A stretch of 64,000 nt of DNA from the NCBI RefSeq assembly GCF_030546695.1, contig NZ_JAUOTP010000001.1, forward strand, positions 496,001-560,000. The letters run 5' to 3'. This stretch comes from Sphingomonas natans. Lineage in GTDB: Bacteria > Pseudomonadota > Alphaproteobacteria > Sphingomonadales > Sphingomonadaceae. The position numbers were made by a program, and so were the translations under genes. The notes beneath the pieces were generated by a model. The model was not told where the DNA came from and ran no database searches. It was given only the letters and a program-made list of their open reading frames with translations. Positions 9,901 through 18,555 of the stretch are shown one piece after another (the stretch's first letter is position 1; each line of letters starts with the position of its first letter).

Positions 9901-10416
9901 TCGATGCTGGAAGAGGCGATCATGGACGCAAAGGCCGGCGGCCTCGCCGAGGCGCTACGCTCGAAGGAATTCTCGCCGCAGATCAGCGTCGACGCGCCGC
10001 TGATGATCCCCGACGAATATGTCCCCGATCTGGATCTGCGGATGGGGCTCTATCGTCGCCTCAACGAGCTCGACGACAAGGGTGGGATCGAGGCGTTCGC
10101 CGCCGAGATGATCGATCGCTTCGGGCCGCTGCCCGACGCGACGCAGAATCTGCTGACGGTGATGGAAACCAAGCTCAACTGCCGCAAGGCCTGCATCGCC
10201 AAGCTCGATGTCGGCCCGAAGGGCGCGCTCGTCACCTTCTTCGAGGATCATTTCCCCGATCTGGAGGGGCTGATCGCCTATGTCGGCAAGCTGAAGGGCA
10301 CGGCGCGGCTGCGTCCCGACAGCAAGCTCGTCATCCAGCGCGATTGGCCCAACGCAGAGAACCGGCTCAATGGCGCATTGCAGCTGTCGCGCGGCCTCGC
10401 CAAGATCATGAAATGA
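6940..10416 (+). CDS. mfd: Transcription-repair coupling factor Mfd
   Basis: An 1158-residue Mfd, which removes RNA polymerase stalled at DNA lesions and recruits UvrA. It shows the N-terminal UvrB-homology region, a CarD-like RNA-polymerase-interacting domain near residues 490-560 (LSPGDLVVHADHGIGKYEGL), Walker A GDVGFGKTE, the DEEQ box in VVVDEEQRFGVVHKER, the TATPIPRTL motif, and a RecG-like TRG region with RADRFGLAQLYQIRGRVGR. The C-terminal regulatory domain (DEYVPDLDLRMGLYRRL) is present. Length is typical. Its TGA overlaps the ATG of the next gene by three bases (ATGA), implying coupling. Confidence 0.98.
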   Translation: MADVSRILKAGEALTLAGAPTGFLPWLMADLARAAVKNGKGGRAVFVAPDEIGMRAVAEAARFFAPEVETITFPAWDCLAYDRASPSLRATSERLAALHMLQHKVTAPQLLVTTVNAITQRTLTPFRIRQLAATLAPGERIDRDALAELLQANGYVRTDTVHEAGEYAVRGGLVDLFPSGESRALRLDFFGDEIESLRQFSADDQRTTARIEGFTLLPASEALLDAESIKRFRTRYREKFGANATGDPLYQAVSEGRRLSGMEHWLPMFEEKLSSLFDHLSPDDLIVRDHGADGAAEARFAAVLDYHENRVRALKSDPGSYRPLAPSDLYLMQREWTETVADRPIHLVTPFHEPESDRVIDFGVDPARDFAPERAQNANVYDAVVEHLGKLAMTKRKVVLASYSAGARERLKGLLADHGLDSAMFADDWQDALGRAFKPGTTALAVLPLDHGFTTPDVALLTEQDMLGDRLVRRQKRRKSTDAFLAELATLSPGDLVVHADHGIGKYEGLTQIPVSKVPHDCVALSYAGGDKLYVPVENLEVLSRYGSEEGASLDRLGGEAWQRRKSKMKERIREIAGELIATAALRALRAADIAQPDAAYNAFVDRFPYQETDDQDRAIGDVLDDLAAGKPMDRLVCGDVGFGKTEIALRAAFVAAMAGFQVTIVCPTTLLARQHYSSFQERFRGFPINIGRLSRLVPAAEAKRTKEGLADGTIDIVIGTHAVLAKGIEFKRLGLVVVDEEQRFGVVHKERLKALKTDVHQLTLTATPIPRTLQMAMSGLRELSVLQTPPVDRLAVRTYVAPWDPVVIREALLREHYRGGQSFFIAPRVADLPDIEEFLRKEVPEVRYVVAHGQMAAGEVEERMSAFYDKKFEVLVSTTIIESGLDIPSANTMIVHRADRFGLAQLYQIRGRVGRAKTRAYAYLTTPPNRQITETAAKRLHILSNLDTLGAGFQLASHDLDIRGAGNLLGDEQSGHIKEVGFELYQSMLEEAIMDAKAGGLAEALRSKEFSPQISVDAPLMIPDEYVPDLDLRMGLYRRLNELDDKGGIEAFAAEMIDRFGPLPDATQNLLTVMETKLNCRKACIAKLDVGPKGALVTFFEDHFPDLEGLIAYVGKLKGTARLRPDSKLVIQRDWPNAENRLNGALQLSRGLAKIMK

Positions 10417-11324
10417 TCCGCCGCGCATTTGCCATGCTGTCCGTTGCGCTCGGCCTCGCGGCGGGCAGCGCCGCCGCCGCGCGGATCATGGACTGGGACG
10501 ATCTGCTCGGCCGGCCGCGCCCGAAGGCCGACGCGTCGATCGCTTATGGCCGCGATCGGCTGCAACATGTCGATCTGTGGCGGCCGCGCGGGCGAGGCCC
10601 CTTCCCCGTCGTCGTGATGATCCATGGCGGCTGCTGGCGGACCGATGTCGCGACCGCGGATATCATGGACTGGGCGGCGGACGATCTGCGCCGGCGTGGC
10701 ATCGCGGTGTGGAACGTCGAATATCGGGGTGTCGATCGGCCGGGCGGCGGCTATCCCGGCACCTTTCTCGATATCGCCGCCGGGTCCGATCTGCTGGGCC
10801 GCATCGGCGCGCGCTATGGCCTGAGGACGGACCGCGTCGTCGTGCTCGGCCATTCGGCGGGCGGGCATCTCGCGCTCTGACTGGCGGCGCGGCGCGGCAT
10901 CCCCGCGCGAAGCGCGCTGCGCGCGCCGGCCCCGCTGCGGATCGCAGGCGCGGTCAGCCTCGGCGGGCTGCCCGATCTGGAAGTCGCATCGGCACCGCCG
11001 GGCGACACGTGCGGCCCGAACGCCGTCGCCCGCCTCATCGATGGCGGAACGGGGCGGCGCGATCTGTTCACGGACACGTCGCCGGCGCGGCTTGCCCAGC
11101 CCGCCATCCCGATCCGGCTGATCAACGGCGAACTGGACGGCATCGCACCGCCGGCCGCGGCGGAGGCCTATGTCACGCGCGTCCACAACGCCGGGATCCG
11201 CCGTATCGCTATCGAGGACGAAGCGCATGTCGAGGAAATCGCACCCGGCACGCGCAGCTGGGCGGCGGCGATCGATTTCGTGACGGAGATCGTGCAGCCG
11301 CGCGAGCGGCATCTGCCGCGATAG
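10413..11324 (+). pseudogene. Alpha/beta hydrolase interrupted by one in-frame TGA
   Basis: A signal-peptide-bearing alpha/beta hydrolase of the BD-FAE/esterase type, 303 codons long, with one in-frame TGA at 10878-10880. Upstream of the stop are the signal segment (FAMLSVALGLAAGSAAAA), the oxyanion HGG in MIHGGCW and the nucleophile motif GHSAGGHLAL. Downstream the same frame resumes as LAARRGIP and keeps the expected Asp (NGELDGIAPP) and His (DEAHVEE) of the triad, ending at a TAG. In relatives the residue after GGHLAL is often Trp, so TGG to TGA is the simplest explanation. The start overlaps the mfd stop (ATGA). A sequencing error cannot be excluded. Confidence 0.88.
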
Positions 11325-11907
11325 GCCCTAAGCGGCCGTTTTGCGGCCATTCGCGCCGATAAGCTTCGCCAAACGGCCGCAACGATTCACCTTACGAAAC
11401 GATCGAAAAGGTTTGTGACGGGAATCGACGCGGGGATGCCTCCAATGTTGGAAAGTTCCATCCCGTTAACGTCTGGCCGATCAAATAAGCCGGGAACCGC
11501 AAGCTGATTCCCGTTACCATCGGGTTACGGGAAAAAAGCCTGGCCGCGTTCGCGATGGCCATCGGCGTGGGGAAGCGCCCTTCGAGGGCGACGGGGATAT
11601 CGAAAGGCGTGAAGCTCTGACGAGGGGGGTCTGATGTCGCGCGCGCTGCCAACACCATATCGCCTCGCGGCGCTCCGTGGCCGGATGTCCGGCTCCGCGT
11701 TCGGATCGCGGCGCGCCTGATCGTGAATCGCCGCACCGCCCCTTTGCTTTCGCATCGCCGGGTGGCGGCTCGTTTCCGGTCCTCGCGCTCGGGCCTCCGC
11801 GCGGCCAGCGCCGCCAACGGGGCGGTGTCGCGCAGCTCTTCGGCCCCCAGCGGCTCGATCGAATTCAATCCAACCCAGCCGGGTGTCGGCAGCGGAGAAT
11901 GACTGTC
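11325..11907 (+). promoter_or_regulatory. 583-base non-coding leader upstream of the M20-lipoprotein/ABC operon
   Basis: No convincing gene lies here. The left 200 bases are less GC-rich than their surroundings. They hold related motifs: GACGGGAATC at 11417, TCCCGTTAAC at 11461, TCCCGTTACC at 11509 and the inverted form GGTTACGGGA at 11523. The last two form a hairpin (11510-11531) followed by six A. A 28-codon reading frame with a purine-rich site (GAGGGGGG) runs 11634-11720 but resembles nothing known. This stretch probably holds the promoter and an untranslated leader for the 14-kb downstream unit; that role is inference. Confidence 0.4.
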
Positions 11908-13563
11908 ATGACCACGACTCCACGCATGAAGACGATCTCGAGGATCGCCGGCACGGCGGCCCTGGCCCTCGCGCTCGCCGCCTGCGGCAAGAGCGGCGAC
12001 GGCGCCAACACGACGACCGCGAGCGCCGAGAGCGCCGGACCGAAACTCGGCATCCGCCCGAGCGGTGACGAGACGGTCGGCCCCGACATGTCGAAGATCA
12101 AAAATGCCGACCTCCCCAAGGTGTTCGACTATATCGACAAGCATATCGACGAGCATGTCGTGAACTTGCAGAAGTGGATCCAGCAGCCGTCGATTTCGAA
12201 TACCGGCGAAGGTATTCAGGAATCGGCCGAAATGGTGAAGGGTTTCCTTGATCAGCTCGGCTGCCAGAAGACGCAGGTCTTCGATGTCGGCAAGACCAAA
12301 TATGGCACGCAGGGCAATCCGGTCGTCTACGGCAAGTGCGACGAGGGGGCGAAGAAGACGCTGATCGTCTATTGGCAAGGCGATACGATGCCGGTGACGC
12401 AGCCGGATCTGTGGAAGGCGCCGCCGTTCGAGGGTCGCCTCGTCGAGCAGGCCCCGTTCAAGAAGGTGCTGATCGGCCGAGGCGCGATCAACTCCAAGGG
12501 CCCGGAGATGACCTTCCTCAACGCGCTCATGTCGATCAAGGCAGTGACGGGGAAGCTGCCCGTAAATCTGATCTTCGTCGTCGAGCATGACGAGGAGCGG
12601 ATGGATATCGGCCTTAACAAGTTCATGACCACGCACATGGACATGTTCAAGGGCGCCGACGGCGTCTGGGGCGGCGGCGGTTCGGAGGGCTGCGTGTTCT
12701 TCGAGCTTAAGACGAGCGGCAAGAGCTGGGGTCGCGGCCCGGTCTATTCGGACATCCATGGCGGCAACAAGCGCTCGGTGGATTCGCCGGCCTGGCGCCA
12801 CATCCAGATGCTCTCGAAGCTGGTATCCGAGGATGGCAACACCGTCCTGATCCCGGGCTTCTACGACAATATCGTGCCCAACAGCCCGGAGACCGAAGCG
12901 GCGCTGCGCAAGACCGCCGAGACCTATGACCTGAAGCGCGCGGCCAAGAATCTGGGCGTCGCCCGCTTCATCTCGGACGATCCCTATACGCAGCTGAAGA
13001 TGCAGCGGACGGGTACGTCGATGAACCTCGACGGCATCTGGGGCGGCAACATGTTCGCCGGCGGCTCCGGCGCGATCCTGCCCAACCAGATCATCTCCAA
13101 GCACGCTTTCCGCTACGTGCCGAACATGGACGGGCCCGATCTCGTCGCGAAGGTCCGCAAATATCTCGATCAGCTCGGCTACAAGGATGTCGAGATCAAT
13201 CTCATCGGCGATGTGCCTTGGGCGATCCGCGATCGGAACAACGATCAGGCGCGGGCGATGACCTATGCGCAGGACATCTTCACCAAGCCGCTGACGCCCG
13301 GCGGAAGCGGCGCCTATTGGCCGGCTTACCTCTTCTCCGGCAAGGAGACGAACATCGATCTGCCGATCGCGGCGGTCCGCGGCGGCACCGGCGGCAACGC
13401 GCATGCGGCCAACGAATGGTATGTCATCGAAGGCGCCGGCAAGCAGTTCGGCATGGCGACCGCCGAGAAAATGGTCGCGACCGCGCTCTATGTCTATGCT
13501 GGGCTGAACGGCCCGATCCCGGTCAAGACCGAAAAAGCCAACGGCGCGGACGGAGGGTCCTGA
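11908..13563 (+). CDS. M20-fold lipoprotein, tandem copy 1
   Basis: A 551-residue predicted outer-membrane lipoprotein with an M20 (carnosinase-like) metallopeptidase fold. A lipobox LAAC places the acylated Cys near residue 26. M20 landmarks are LWKAPPFEG (169-176), GRGAINSKGP (190-199), the Glu pair DEER (228-231), SDIHGG (281-286) and the C-terminal GGNAHAANEW (496-505). The first metal-ligand motif, GHxDxxP in active M20 enzymes, reads WQGDTMP, so the His is Gln. The bridging Asp of GRGxxD reads Asn195. The Glu pair and two His remain. I chose ATG 11908, with GGAG 10 bases upstream; ATG 11899 and 11926 are alternatives. Confidence 0.87.
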   Translation: MTTTPRMKTISRIAGTAALALALAACGKSGDGANTTTASAESAGPKLGIRPSGDETVGPDMSKIKNADLPKVFDYIDKHIDEHVVNLQKWIQQPSISNTGEGIQESAEMVKGFLDQLGCQKTQVFDVGKTKYGTQGNPVVYGKCDEGAKKTLIVYWQGDTMPVTQPDLWKAPPFEGRLVEQAPFKKVLIGRGAINSKGPEMTFLNALMSIKAVTGKLPVNLIFVVEHDEERMDIGLNKFMTTHMDMFKGADGVWGGGGSEGCVFFELKTSGKSWGRGPVYSDIHGGNKRSVDSPAWRHIQMLSKLVSEDGNTVLIPGFYDNIVPNSPETEAALRKTAETYDLKRAAKNLGVARFISDDPYTQLKMQRTGTSMNLDGIWGGNMFAGGSGAILPNQIISKHAFRYVPNMDGPDLVAKVRKYLDQLGYKDVEINLIGDVPWAIRDRNNDQARAMTYAQDIFTKPLTPGGSGAYWPAYLFSGKETNIDLPIAAVRGGTGGNAHAANEWYVIEGAGKQFGMATAEKMVATALYVYAGLNGPIPVKTEKANGADGGS

Positions 13564-13565
13564 TT

Positions 13566-15203
13566 ATGAAGAAATTCGTCCCCCTCGTCTCGGCGATCAC
13601 GCTCGCCCTCGCGCTCGCCGCCTGCGGCAAGAGCGGCGGCGGCGCCAATACGACGACCGCGAGCGCCGAGACCGCCGGACCCAAGCTCGGCATCCGCCCC
13701 AGCGGTGACGAGACGATCGGTCCCGACATGGCGAAGATCAAGAATCCCGATCTTCCCAAGGTCTTCGACTATATCGACAAGAATATCGACGAACATGTCG
13801 TCAATCTGCAGAAGTGGATCCAGCAGCCCAGCATCTCGAATACCGGCGAAGGTATTCAGGAAAATGCCGAGATGGTGAAGGGCTTCCTCGATCAGCTCGG
13901 TTGCCAGAAGACGCAGGTCTTCGACGTCGGCAAGACCAAGTACGGCACGCAGGGCAATCCGGTCATCTACGGCAAGTGCGACGAGGGTGCGAAGAAGACG
14001 CTGATCGTTTACTGGCAAGGCGATACGATGCCGGTGACGCAGCCGGATCTGTGGAAGGCACCGCCGTTCGAGGGCCGGCTCGTCGAGCAGGCGCCTTTCA
14101 AAAAGGTGCTGATCGGGCGCGGCGCGACCAACTCCAAGGGTCCGGAGATGACCTTCCTGAACGCCCTGATGTCGATCAAGGCGGTGACGGGCAAGCTGCC
14201 CGTCAATCTGATCTTCGTCGTCGAGAATGACGAGGAGCGGATGGATATCGGCCTCAACAAGTTCATGACGACGCACATGGACATGTTCAAGGGCGCCGAC
14301 GGCGTCTGGGGCCCGGGCGGCTCGGAAGGCTGCGTGTTCGTCGAGCTGAAGACGAGCGGTGCCAAGTGGGGCCGCGGCCCGGTCTATTCGGACATTCACG
14401 GCGGCAACAAGCGCTCGGTCGACAGCCCGGCCTGGCGCCACATCCAGATGCTCTCGAAGCTGGTCTCGGCCGACGGCAACACCGTGCTGATCCCGGGCTT
14501 CTACGACAATCTGCTGCCGAACAGCCCGGAGACCGAGGCGGGCCTGCGCAAGACCGCCGAGACCTACGATCTGAAGAAGGCCGCCGAGCGGCTGGGCGTC
14601 GCGCGCTTCATCTCGGACGATCCCTATACGCAACTCAAGATGGCCCGCACCGGCACGTCGATGAACATCGACGGCATCTGGGGCGGTAACATGTTCGCAG
14701 GCGGATCGGGCGCGATCCTGCCCAACCAGATCATCTCGAAGCACAATTTCCGCTACATGCCCAACATGCATGGGCCGGACATCGTCGCCAAGCTGCGCAA
14801 ATATCTGGACAAGCTCGGTTATTCGGACGTCGAGATCAACCTCGTCGGCGATGTGCCGTGGGCGGTGCGCGACAGAAATAACGATCTCGCACGCGCGAAT
14901 GCCTATGCGACGGAGATCTTCACGAAGCCCGTCTCCGCGGGCGGCACGGGCGCCTACTGGCCGGCCTATCTGTTCTCGGGGCAGGAGACGAACATCGATC
15001 TGCCGATCAGCTCGGCGCGCGGCGGCACCGGCGGCAACAGCCACGCCGCCAACGAATGGTACGTCATCGAAGGCGCCGGCAAGCAGTTCGGCATGGCGAC
15101 GGCCGAGAAGATCGTCGCGACCGCGCTTTATACCTATGCGGGGCTCAACGGCCCGGTTCCGGTCAAAGAGAAGACAAGCGCCGGTGATGGAGGTGGCTCA
15201 TAA
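13566..15203 (+). CDS. M20-fold lipoprotein, tandem copy 2
   Basis: A 545-residue paralogue that is near-identical over most of its length to copy 1. It starts two bases after the copy 1 stop. The signal peptide MKKFVPLVSAITLALALAAC ends in a lipobox with Cys20. The same altered metal site is present: WQGDTMP and GRGATNSKGP, with NDEER for the Glu pair, SDIHGG, and GGNSHAANEW at the C-terminus. The high nucleotide identity to copy 1, including at synonymous sites, suggests recent duplication or gene conversion. Its TAA shares one base with the ATG of copy 3, so translation is probably coupled. The substrate is unknown. Confidence 0.87.
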   Translation: MKKFVPLVSAITLALALAACGKSGGGANTTTASAETAGPKLGIRPSGDETIGPDMAKIKNPDLPKVFDYIDKNIDEHVVNLQKWIQQPSISNTGEGIQENAEMVKGFLDQLGCQKTQVFDVGKTKYGTQGNPVIYGKCDEGAKKTLIVYWQGDTMPVTQPDLWKAPPFEGRLVEQAPFKKVLIGRGATNSKGPEMTFLNALMSIKAVTGKLPVNLIFVVENDEERMDIGLNKFMTTHMDMFKGADGVWGPGGSEGCVFVELKTSGAKWGRGPVYSDIHGGNKRSVDSPAWRHIQMLSKLVSADGNTVLIPGFYDNLLPNSPETEAGLRKTAETYDLKKAAERLGVARFISDDPYTQLKMARTGTSMNIDGIWGGNMFAGGSGAILPNQIISKHNFRYMPNMHGPDIVAKLRKYLDKLGYSDVEINLVGDVPWAVRDRNNDLARANAYATEIFTKPVSAGGTGAYWPAYLFSGQETNIDLPISSARGGTGGNSHAANEWYVIEGAGKQFGMATAEKIVATALYTYAGLNGPVPVKEKTSAGDGGGS

Positions 15204-16849
15204 TGAAGTTCGTATCGCTCGTTTCGGTGATGGCCCTCGGCCTCGCTCTTTCCGCCTGCGGCAAGAGCGACGGGGGCGGCAACGCCACCGCCGCCAAGGA
15301 TAGCGCACCCAAGCTCGGCATCCGTCCCTATGGCGACGAGACCGTCAAGCCGGACATGACGAAGATCAAGAATGCCGATCTTCCGAAGGTGTTCGACTAT
15401 ATCGACAAGCATATCGACGATCATGTCGTGAACCTGCAGAAGTGGATCCAGCAGCCGTCGATCTCGAATACAGGCGAAGGTATTCAGGAATCGGCCGAGA
15501 TGGTAAAGGGCTTCTACGATCAGCTCGGCTGCCAGAAGACGCAGGTCTTCGAACCCGGCAAGACCAAGTGGGGATCGCAGGCCAATCCGGTCGTCTATGC
15601 CAAGTGCGACGAGGGCGCGAAGAAGACGCTGATCGTCTATTGGCAATATGACACGATGCCGGTGACGCAGCCCGATCTGTGGAAGGCGCCGCCGTTCGAG
15701 GGCCGCCTCGTCGAGCAGGCGCCGTTCAAGAAAGTGTTGATCGGCCGCGGAGCGACCAACTCCAAGGGTCCGGAGATGACGTTCCTCAACGCGGTCATGT
15801 CGATCAAGGCCGTCACGGGGAAGCTGCCGGTCAATCTCATCTTCGTCGCCGAGGGTGACGAGGAGCGGATGGACATCGGCCTCAACAAGTTCATGTCCGA
15901 GCATATGGACCTGTTCAAGGGCGCCGACGGCGTCTGGGGTCCGGGCGGTTCCGAAGGCTGCGTGTTCGTCGAGTTGACGACGAGTGGCAACAAATGGGGC
16001 CGCGGCCCGGATTATTCGGACATCCACGGCGCGTTCAAGCTCGCCGTCGACAGCCCGGCGTGGCGCCATATCGAGATGCTGTCGAAGCTGACCACGGATG
16101 GGGGCAACAAGGTCGCGATCCCCGGTTTCTACGACGATCTCCTTCCTCCGACGAAGGAAACCGAGGCCGGGCTGCGCAAGGCGGCAGCAGGCTATGACCT
16201 GAAGAAGGCTGCGAAGAATCTCGGCATCACCCGCTTCATCTCGGACGATCCCTATACCGTGCTCAAGATGCTGCGCACGGGCACGTCGATGAACCTCGAC
16301 GGCATCTGGGGCGGCAACATGTTCGCGGGCGGCTCTGGGGCGATCCTGCCCAACAAGATCACGTCCAAGCACAATTTCCGCTACCAGCCGAACATGACGG
16401 GGCCGGACATCGTCGCCAAGCTGCGCAAATATCTCGATCAGCTCGGCTACACGGACGTCCAGATCAACGTCGTCGGCGACGTGCCTTGGGCGATCCGCGA
16501 CCAAAATAACGATCTCGCCAAGTCGAACGCCTATAGCCGGAGCATCTTCGGCGGCAGCGGCGGCATGGCGTTCGCCGGCGGCGGCGGTGGTTACTGGCCG
16601 GCCTATGTCTTTGCAGGCAAAGAGACGAACATCGATCTGCCGATCAGCGCGGCTTATGGCGGCGCCGGCGGCAACGCGCATGCCGCCAACGAGTGGTATG
16701 CGATCGAGGGTTCGGGCAAGCAGATGGGCATGGCCAGCGGCGAGAAGCTCGTCGCGACCGCGCTCTACAGCTTCGCGGGGCTCAACGGCCCGATCGCGGC
16801 GCCCGCCCCACCCGCTCCCACCGCACAGAAGGCAGGCTCCGGATCGTGA
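15203..16849 (+). CDS. M20-fold lipoprotein, tandem copy 3
   Basis: A 548-residue paralogue beginning MKFVSLVSVMALGLALSACGK, with a lipobox Cys19. The first metal motif reads WQYDTMP and the bridging-Asp motif reads GRGATNSKGP, so both ligand changes are kept. The Glu pair is in EGDEER, closer to canonical M20 enzymes (EGxEE) than in copies 1 and 2. It is more diverged than copies 1-2: SDIHGAFKLAVDSP replaces SDIHGGNKRSVDSP, and a Gly-rich loop (FGGSGGMAFAGGGGG) is inserted near residues 450-465. The C-terminal His is retained (GGNAHAANEW). It overlaps copies 2 and 4 by one and four bases. Confidence 0.87.
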   Translation: MKFVSLVSVMALGLALSACGKSDGGGNATAAKDSAPKLGIRPYGDETVKPDMTKIKNADLPKVFDYIDKHIDDHVVNLQKWIQQPSISNTGEGIQESAEMVKGFYDQLGCQKTQVFEPGKTKWGSQANPVVYAKCDEGAKKTLIVYWQYDTMPVTQPDLWKAPPFEGRLVEQAPFKKVLIGRGATNSKGPEMTFLNAVMSIKAVTGKLPVNLIFVAEGDEERMDIGLNKFMSEHMDLFKGADGVWGPGGSEGCVFVELTTSGNKWGRGPDYSDIHGAFKLAVDSPAWRHIEMLSKLTTDGGNKVAIPGFYDDLLPPTKETEAGLRKAAAGYDLKKAAKNLGITRFISDDPYTVLKMLRTGTSMNLDGIWGGNMFAGGSGAILPNKITSKHNFRYQPNMTGPDIVAKLRKYLDQLGYTDVQINVVGDVPWAIRDQNNDLAKSNAYSRSIFGGSGGMAFAGGGGGYWPAYVFAGKETNIDLPISAAYGGAGGNAHAANEWYAIEGSGKQMGMASGEKLVATALYSFAGLNGPIAAPAPPAPTAQKAGSGS

Positions 16850-18519
16850 AGAACAAGACCGTCTCGCTCGTCTCGCTGATGACCTTGTCGCTGGCGCTCG
16901 TCGCCTGCGGCAAAGGCAGCGAAGGCGGCAACGCCACCGCCGCGCGGGAGAGCACCGCGCCCAAGCTCGGCATCCGTCCGCAGGGCGACGAGACGGTCAA
17001 GATCGACAAGGCGATGATCCACAATGCGGATCTGCCGAAGATCTACGATTATATCGACAGCCACATCGACGAGCATGTGAACAACCTGCAGAAGTGGATC
17101 CAGCAGCCGTCGATCTCGAATACCGGCGAAGGTATCCAGGAATCGGCGGAGATGGTGAAGGGCTTCTTCGACCAGCTCGGCTGCCAGAAGACGCAGGTCT
17201 ATGACGTCGGCAAGACCAAGTGGGGCCAGCAGGGCAACCCTGTCGTCTATGCCAATTGCAACGAAGGCGCGAAGAAGACGCTCGTCATCTACTGGATGTA
17301 CGATACGATGCCGGTCACCCAGCCGGATCTGTGGAAGGCGCCGCCGTTCGAAGGCCGCCTCGTCGAACAGGCGCCCTACAAGAAGGTGTTGATCGGCCGC
17401 GGCGCGGTCAACTCCAAAGGCCCCGAAATGTCGATGCTGAACGCTTTGATGTCGATCAAGGCGGTCACCGGCAAATTGCCCGTCAACCTCATCTTCGTTG
17501 CCGAGGGCGACGAGGAGCGGATGGACATCGGCTACAACAAGTTCGTTACCTCGCATCCCGAGCTGATGAAGGGCGCCGACGCGATGTACACGTTCGGCTT
17601 CCAGCAGGGCGGCTCTGGCTTCGTGCTGTCGGGCTCCGAAGGCTGCGTGTTCGTCGAGCTGACGACGAGCGGCAAGAGCTGGGGGCGCGGCCCGGTCTAT
17701 TCGGACATTCACGGCGGCAACAAGCGCTCGGTCGACAGCCCCGCCTGGCGCCACATCCAGATGCTCTCGAAGCTGACCGATGCCAGCGGCAACAAGGTGA
17801 TGATCCCCGGCTTCTACGACAATATCGTGCCGCTGACGCCCGAGAAGGATGCCGAGCTGCACGCCCAGGCCAAGGGCGTCGACATGAAGAAGGCGGCCGA
17901 GGGCCTCGGCGTCGCCCGCTTCACCTCGGACGATCCCTATGAGATGCTCAAGATGGCGCGCTACGGCACGTCGATGAACCTCGACGGCATCTGGGGCGGC
18001 AACATGTTCGCCGGCGGCTCCGGTGCGATCCTGCCCAACAAGATCACCTCGAAGCACAATTTCCGCTACGTCCCCAACATGACGGGGCCCGACATCGTCG
18101 CCAAGCTGCGCAAATATCTCGATCAGCTGGGCTACAAGGATGTCGAGATCAACATCGTCGGCGACGTGCCCTGGGCCAAGCGCAGCACGGACAACGAGAT
18201 CGGTCGCTCGGTCTACGCCGCGTTCGACCAGTTCGGCATCGGCCATGCACCGATCACGGCGATCGAGAGTATCGGCGGCGGCTATTGGCCGGCCTATCTG
18301 TTCGCCGGCAATGGCGCGCCGTTCGACATCCCGATCGTCGGCGGCATGCTCGGCAGCGGCGGCAATGCCCACGCCGCCAACGAATATTATGTCATCGAAG
18401 GTGCGGGCAAGGTCTACGGCATGGCCGGCGCCGAGAAGTCGGTCGTCGCCGTGCTCTACAATTATGCAGGTCTCAACGGCCCGATTGCCGCCACCCCGCC
18501 CCCGGCCAAGAAGAACTAG
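16846..18519 (+). CDS. M20-fold lipoprotein, tandem copy 4
   Basis: A 557-residue paralogue starting at a GTG that overlaps the copy 3 stop (GTGA). The frame is open further upstream, but only this start gives a signal peptide (VKNKTVSLVSLMTLSLALVACGK) with lipobox Cys21. The first metal motif is WMYDTMP, so the ligand His is now Met, and the bridging motif is GRGAVNSKGP. It carries a unique insertion, YTFGFQQGGSGFVLS, just before the conserved GSEGCVFVEL. Its C-terminal region differs most from the other copies (GGMLGSGGNAHAANEYY). It ends 36 bases before the ABC ATPase gene and closes the array. Confidence 0.87.
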   Translation: MKNKTVSLVSLMTLSLALVACGKGSEGGNATAARESTAPKLGIRPQGDETVKIDKAMIHNADLPKIYDYIDSHIDEHVNNLQKWIQQPSISNTGEGIQESAEMVKGFFDQLGCQKTQVYDVGKTKWGQQGNPVVYANCNEGAKKTLVIYWMYDTMPVTQPDLWKAPPFEGRLVEQAPYKKVLIGRGAVNSKGPEMSMLNALMSIKAVTGKLPVNLIFVAEGDEERMDIGYNKFVTSHPELMKGADAMYTFGFQQGGSGFVLSGSEGCVFVELTTSGKSWGRGPVYSDIHGGNKRSVDSPAWRHIQMLSKLTDASGNKVMIPGFYDNIVPLTPEKDAELHAQAKGVDMKKAAEGLGVARFTSDDPYEMLKMARYGTSMNLDGIWGGNMFAGGSGAILPNKITSKHNFRYVPNMTGPDIVAKLRKYLDQLGYKDVEINIVGDVPWAKRSTDNEIGRSVYAAFDQFGIGHAPITAIESIGGGYWPAYLFAGNGAPFDIPIVGGMLGSGGNAHAANEYYVIEGAGKVYGMAGAEKSVVAVLYNYAGLNGPIAATPPPAKKN

Positions 18520-18555
18520 GCCTCACTTTTCCTCTCCTTCCAGGCAGGTACGCTC

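Noticed and set aside
11634-11720. 28-codon reading frame with a strong purine-rich site before the M20 operon
   Set aside because: It has no codon signature or similarity I recognise and leads nowhere; kept only as part of the leader description.
11392-18372. Long antisense frames under all four M20 genes (for example 11392-13404, 13494-15044, 15134-16681, 16765-18372)
   Set aside because: They recur only because the sense genes are paralogues with strong third-position GC. The translations (HRHRIALPIDDQ-like) have no recognisable domain, no plausible ribosome sites, and follow the sense-gene conservation.
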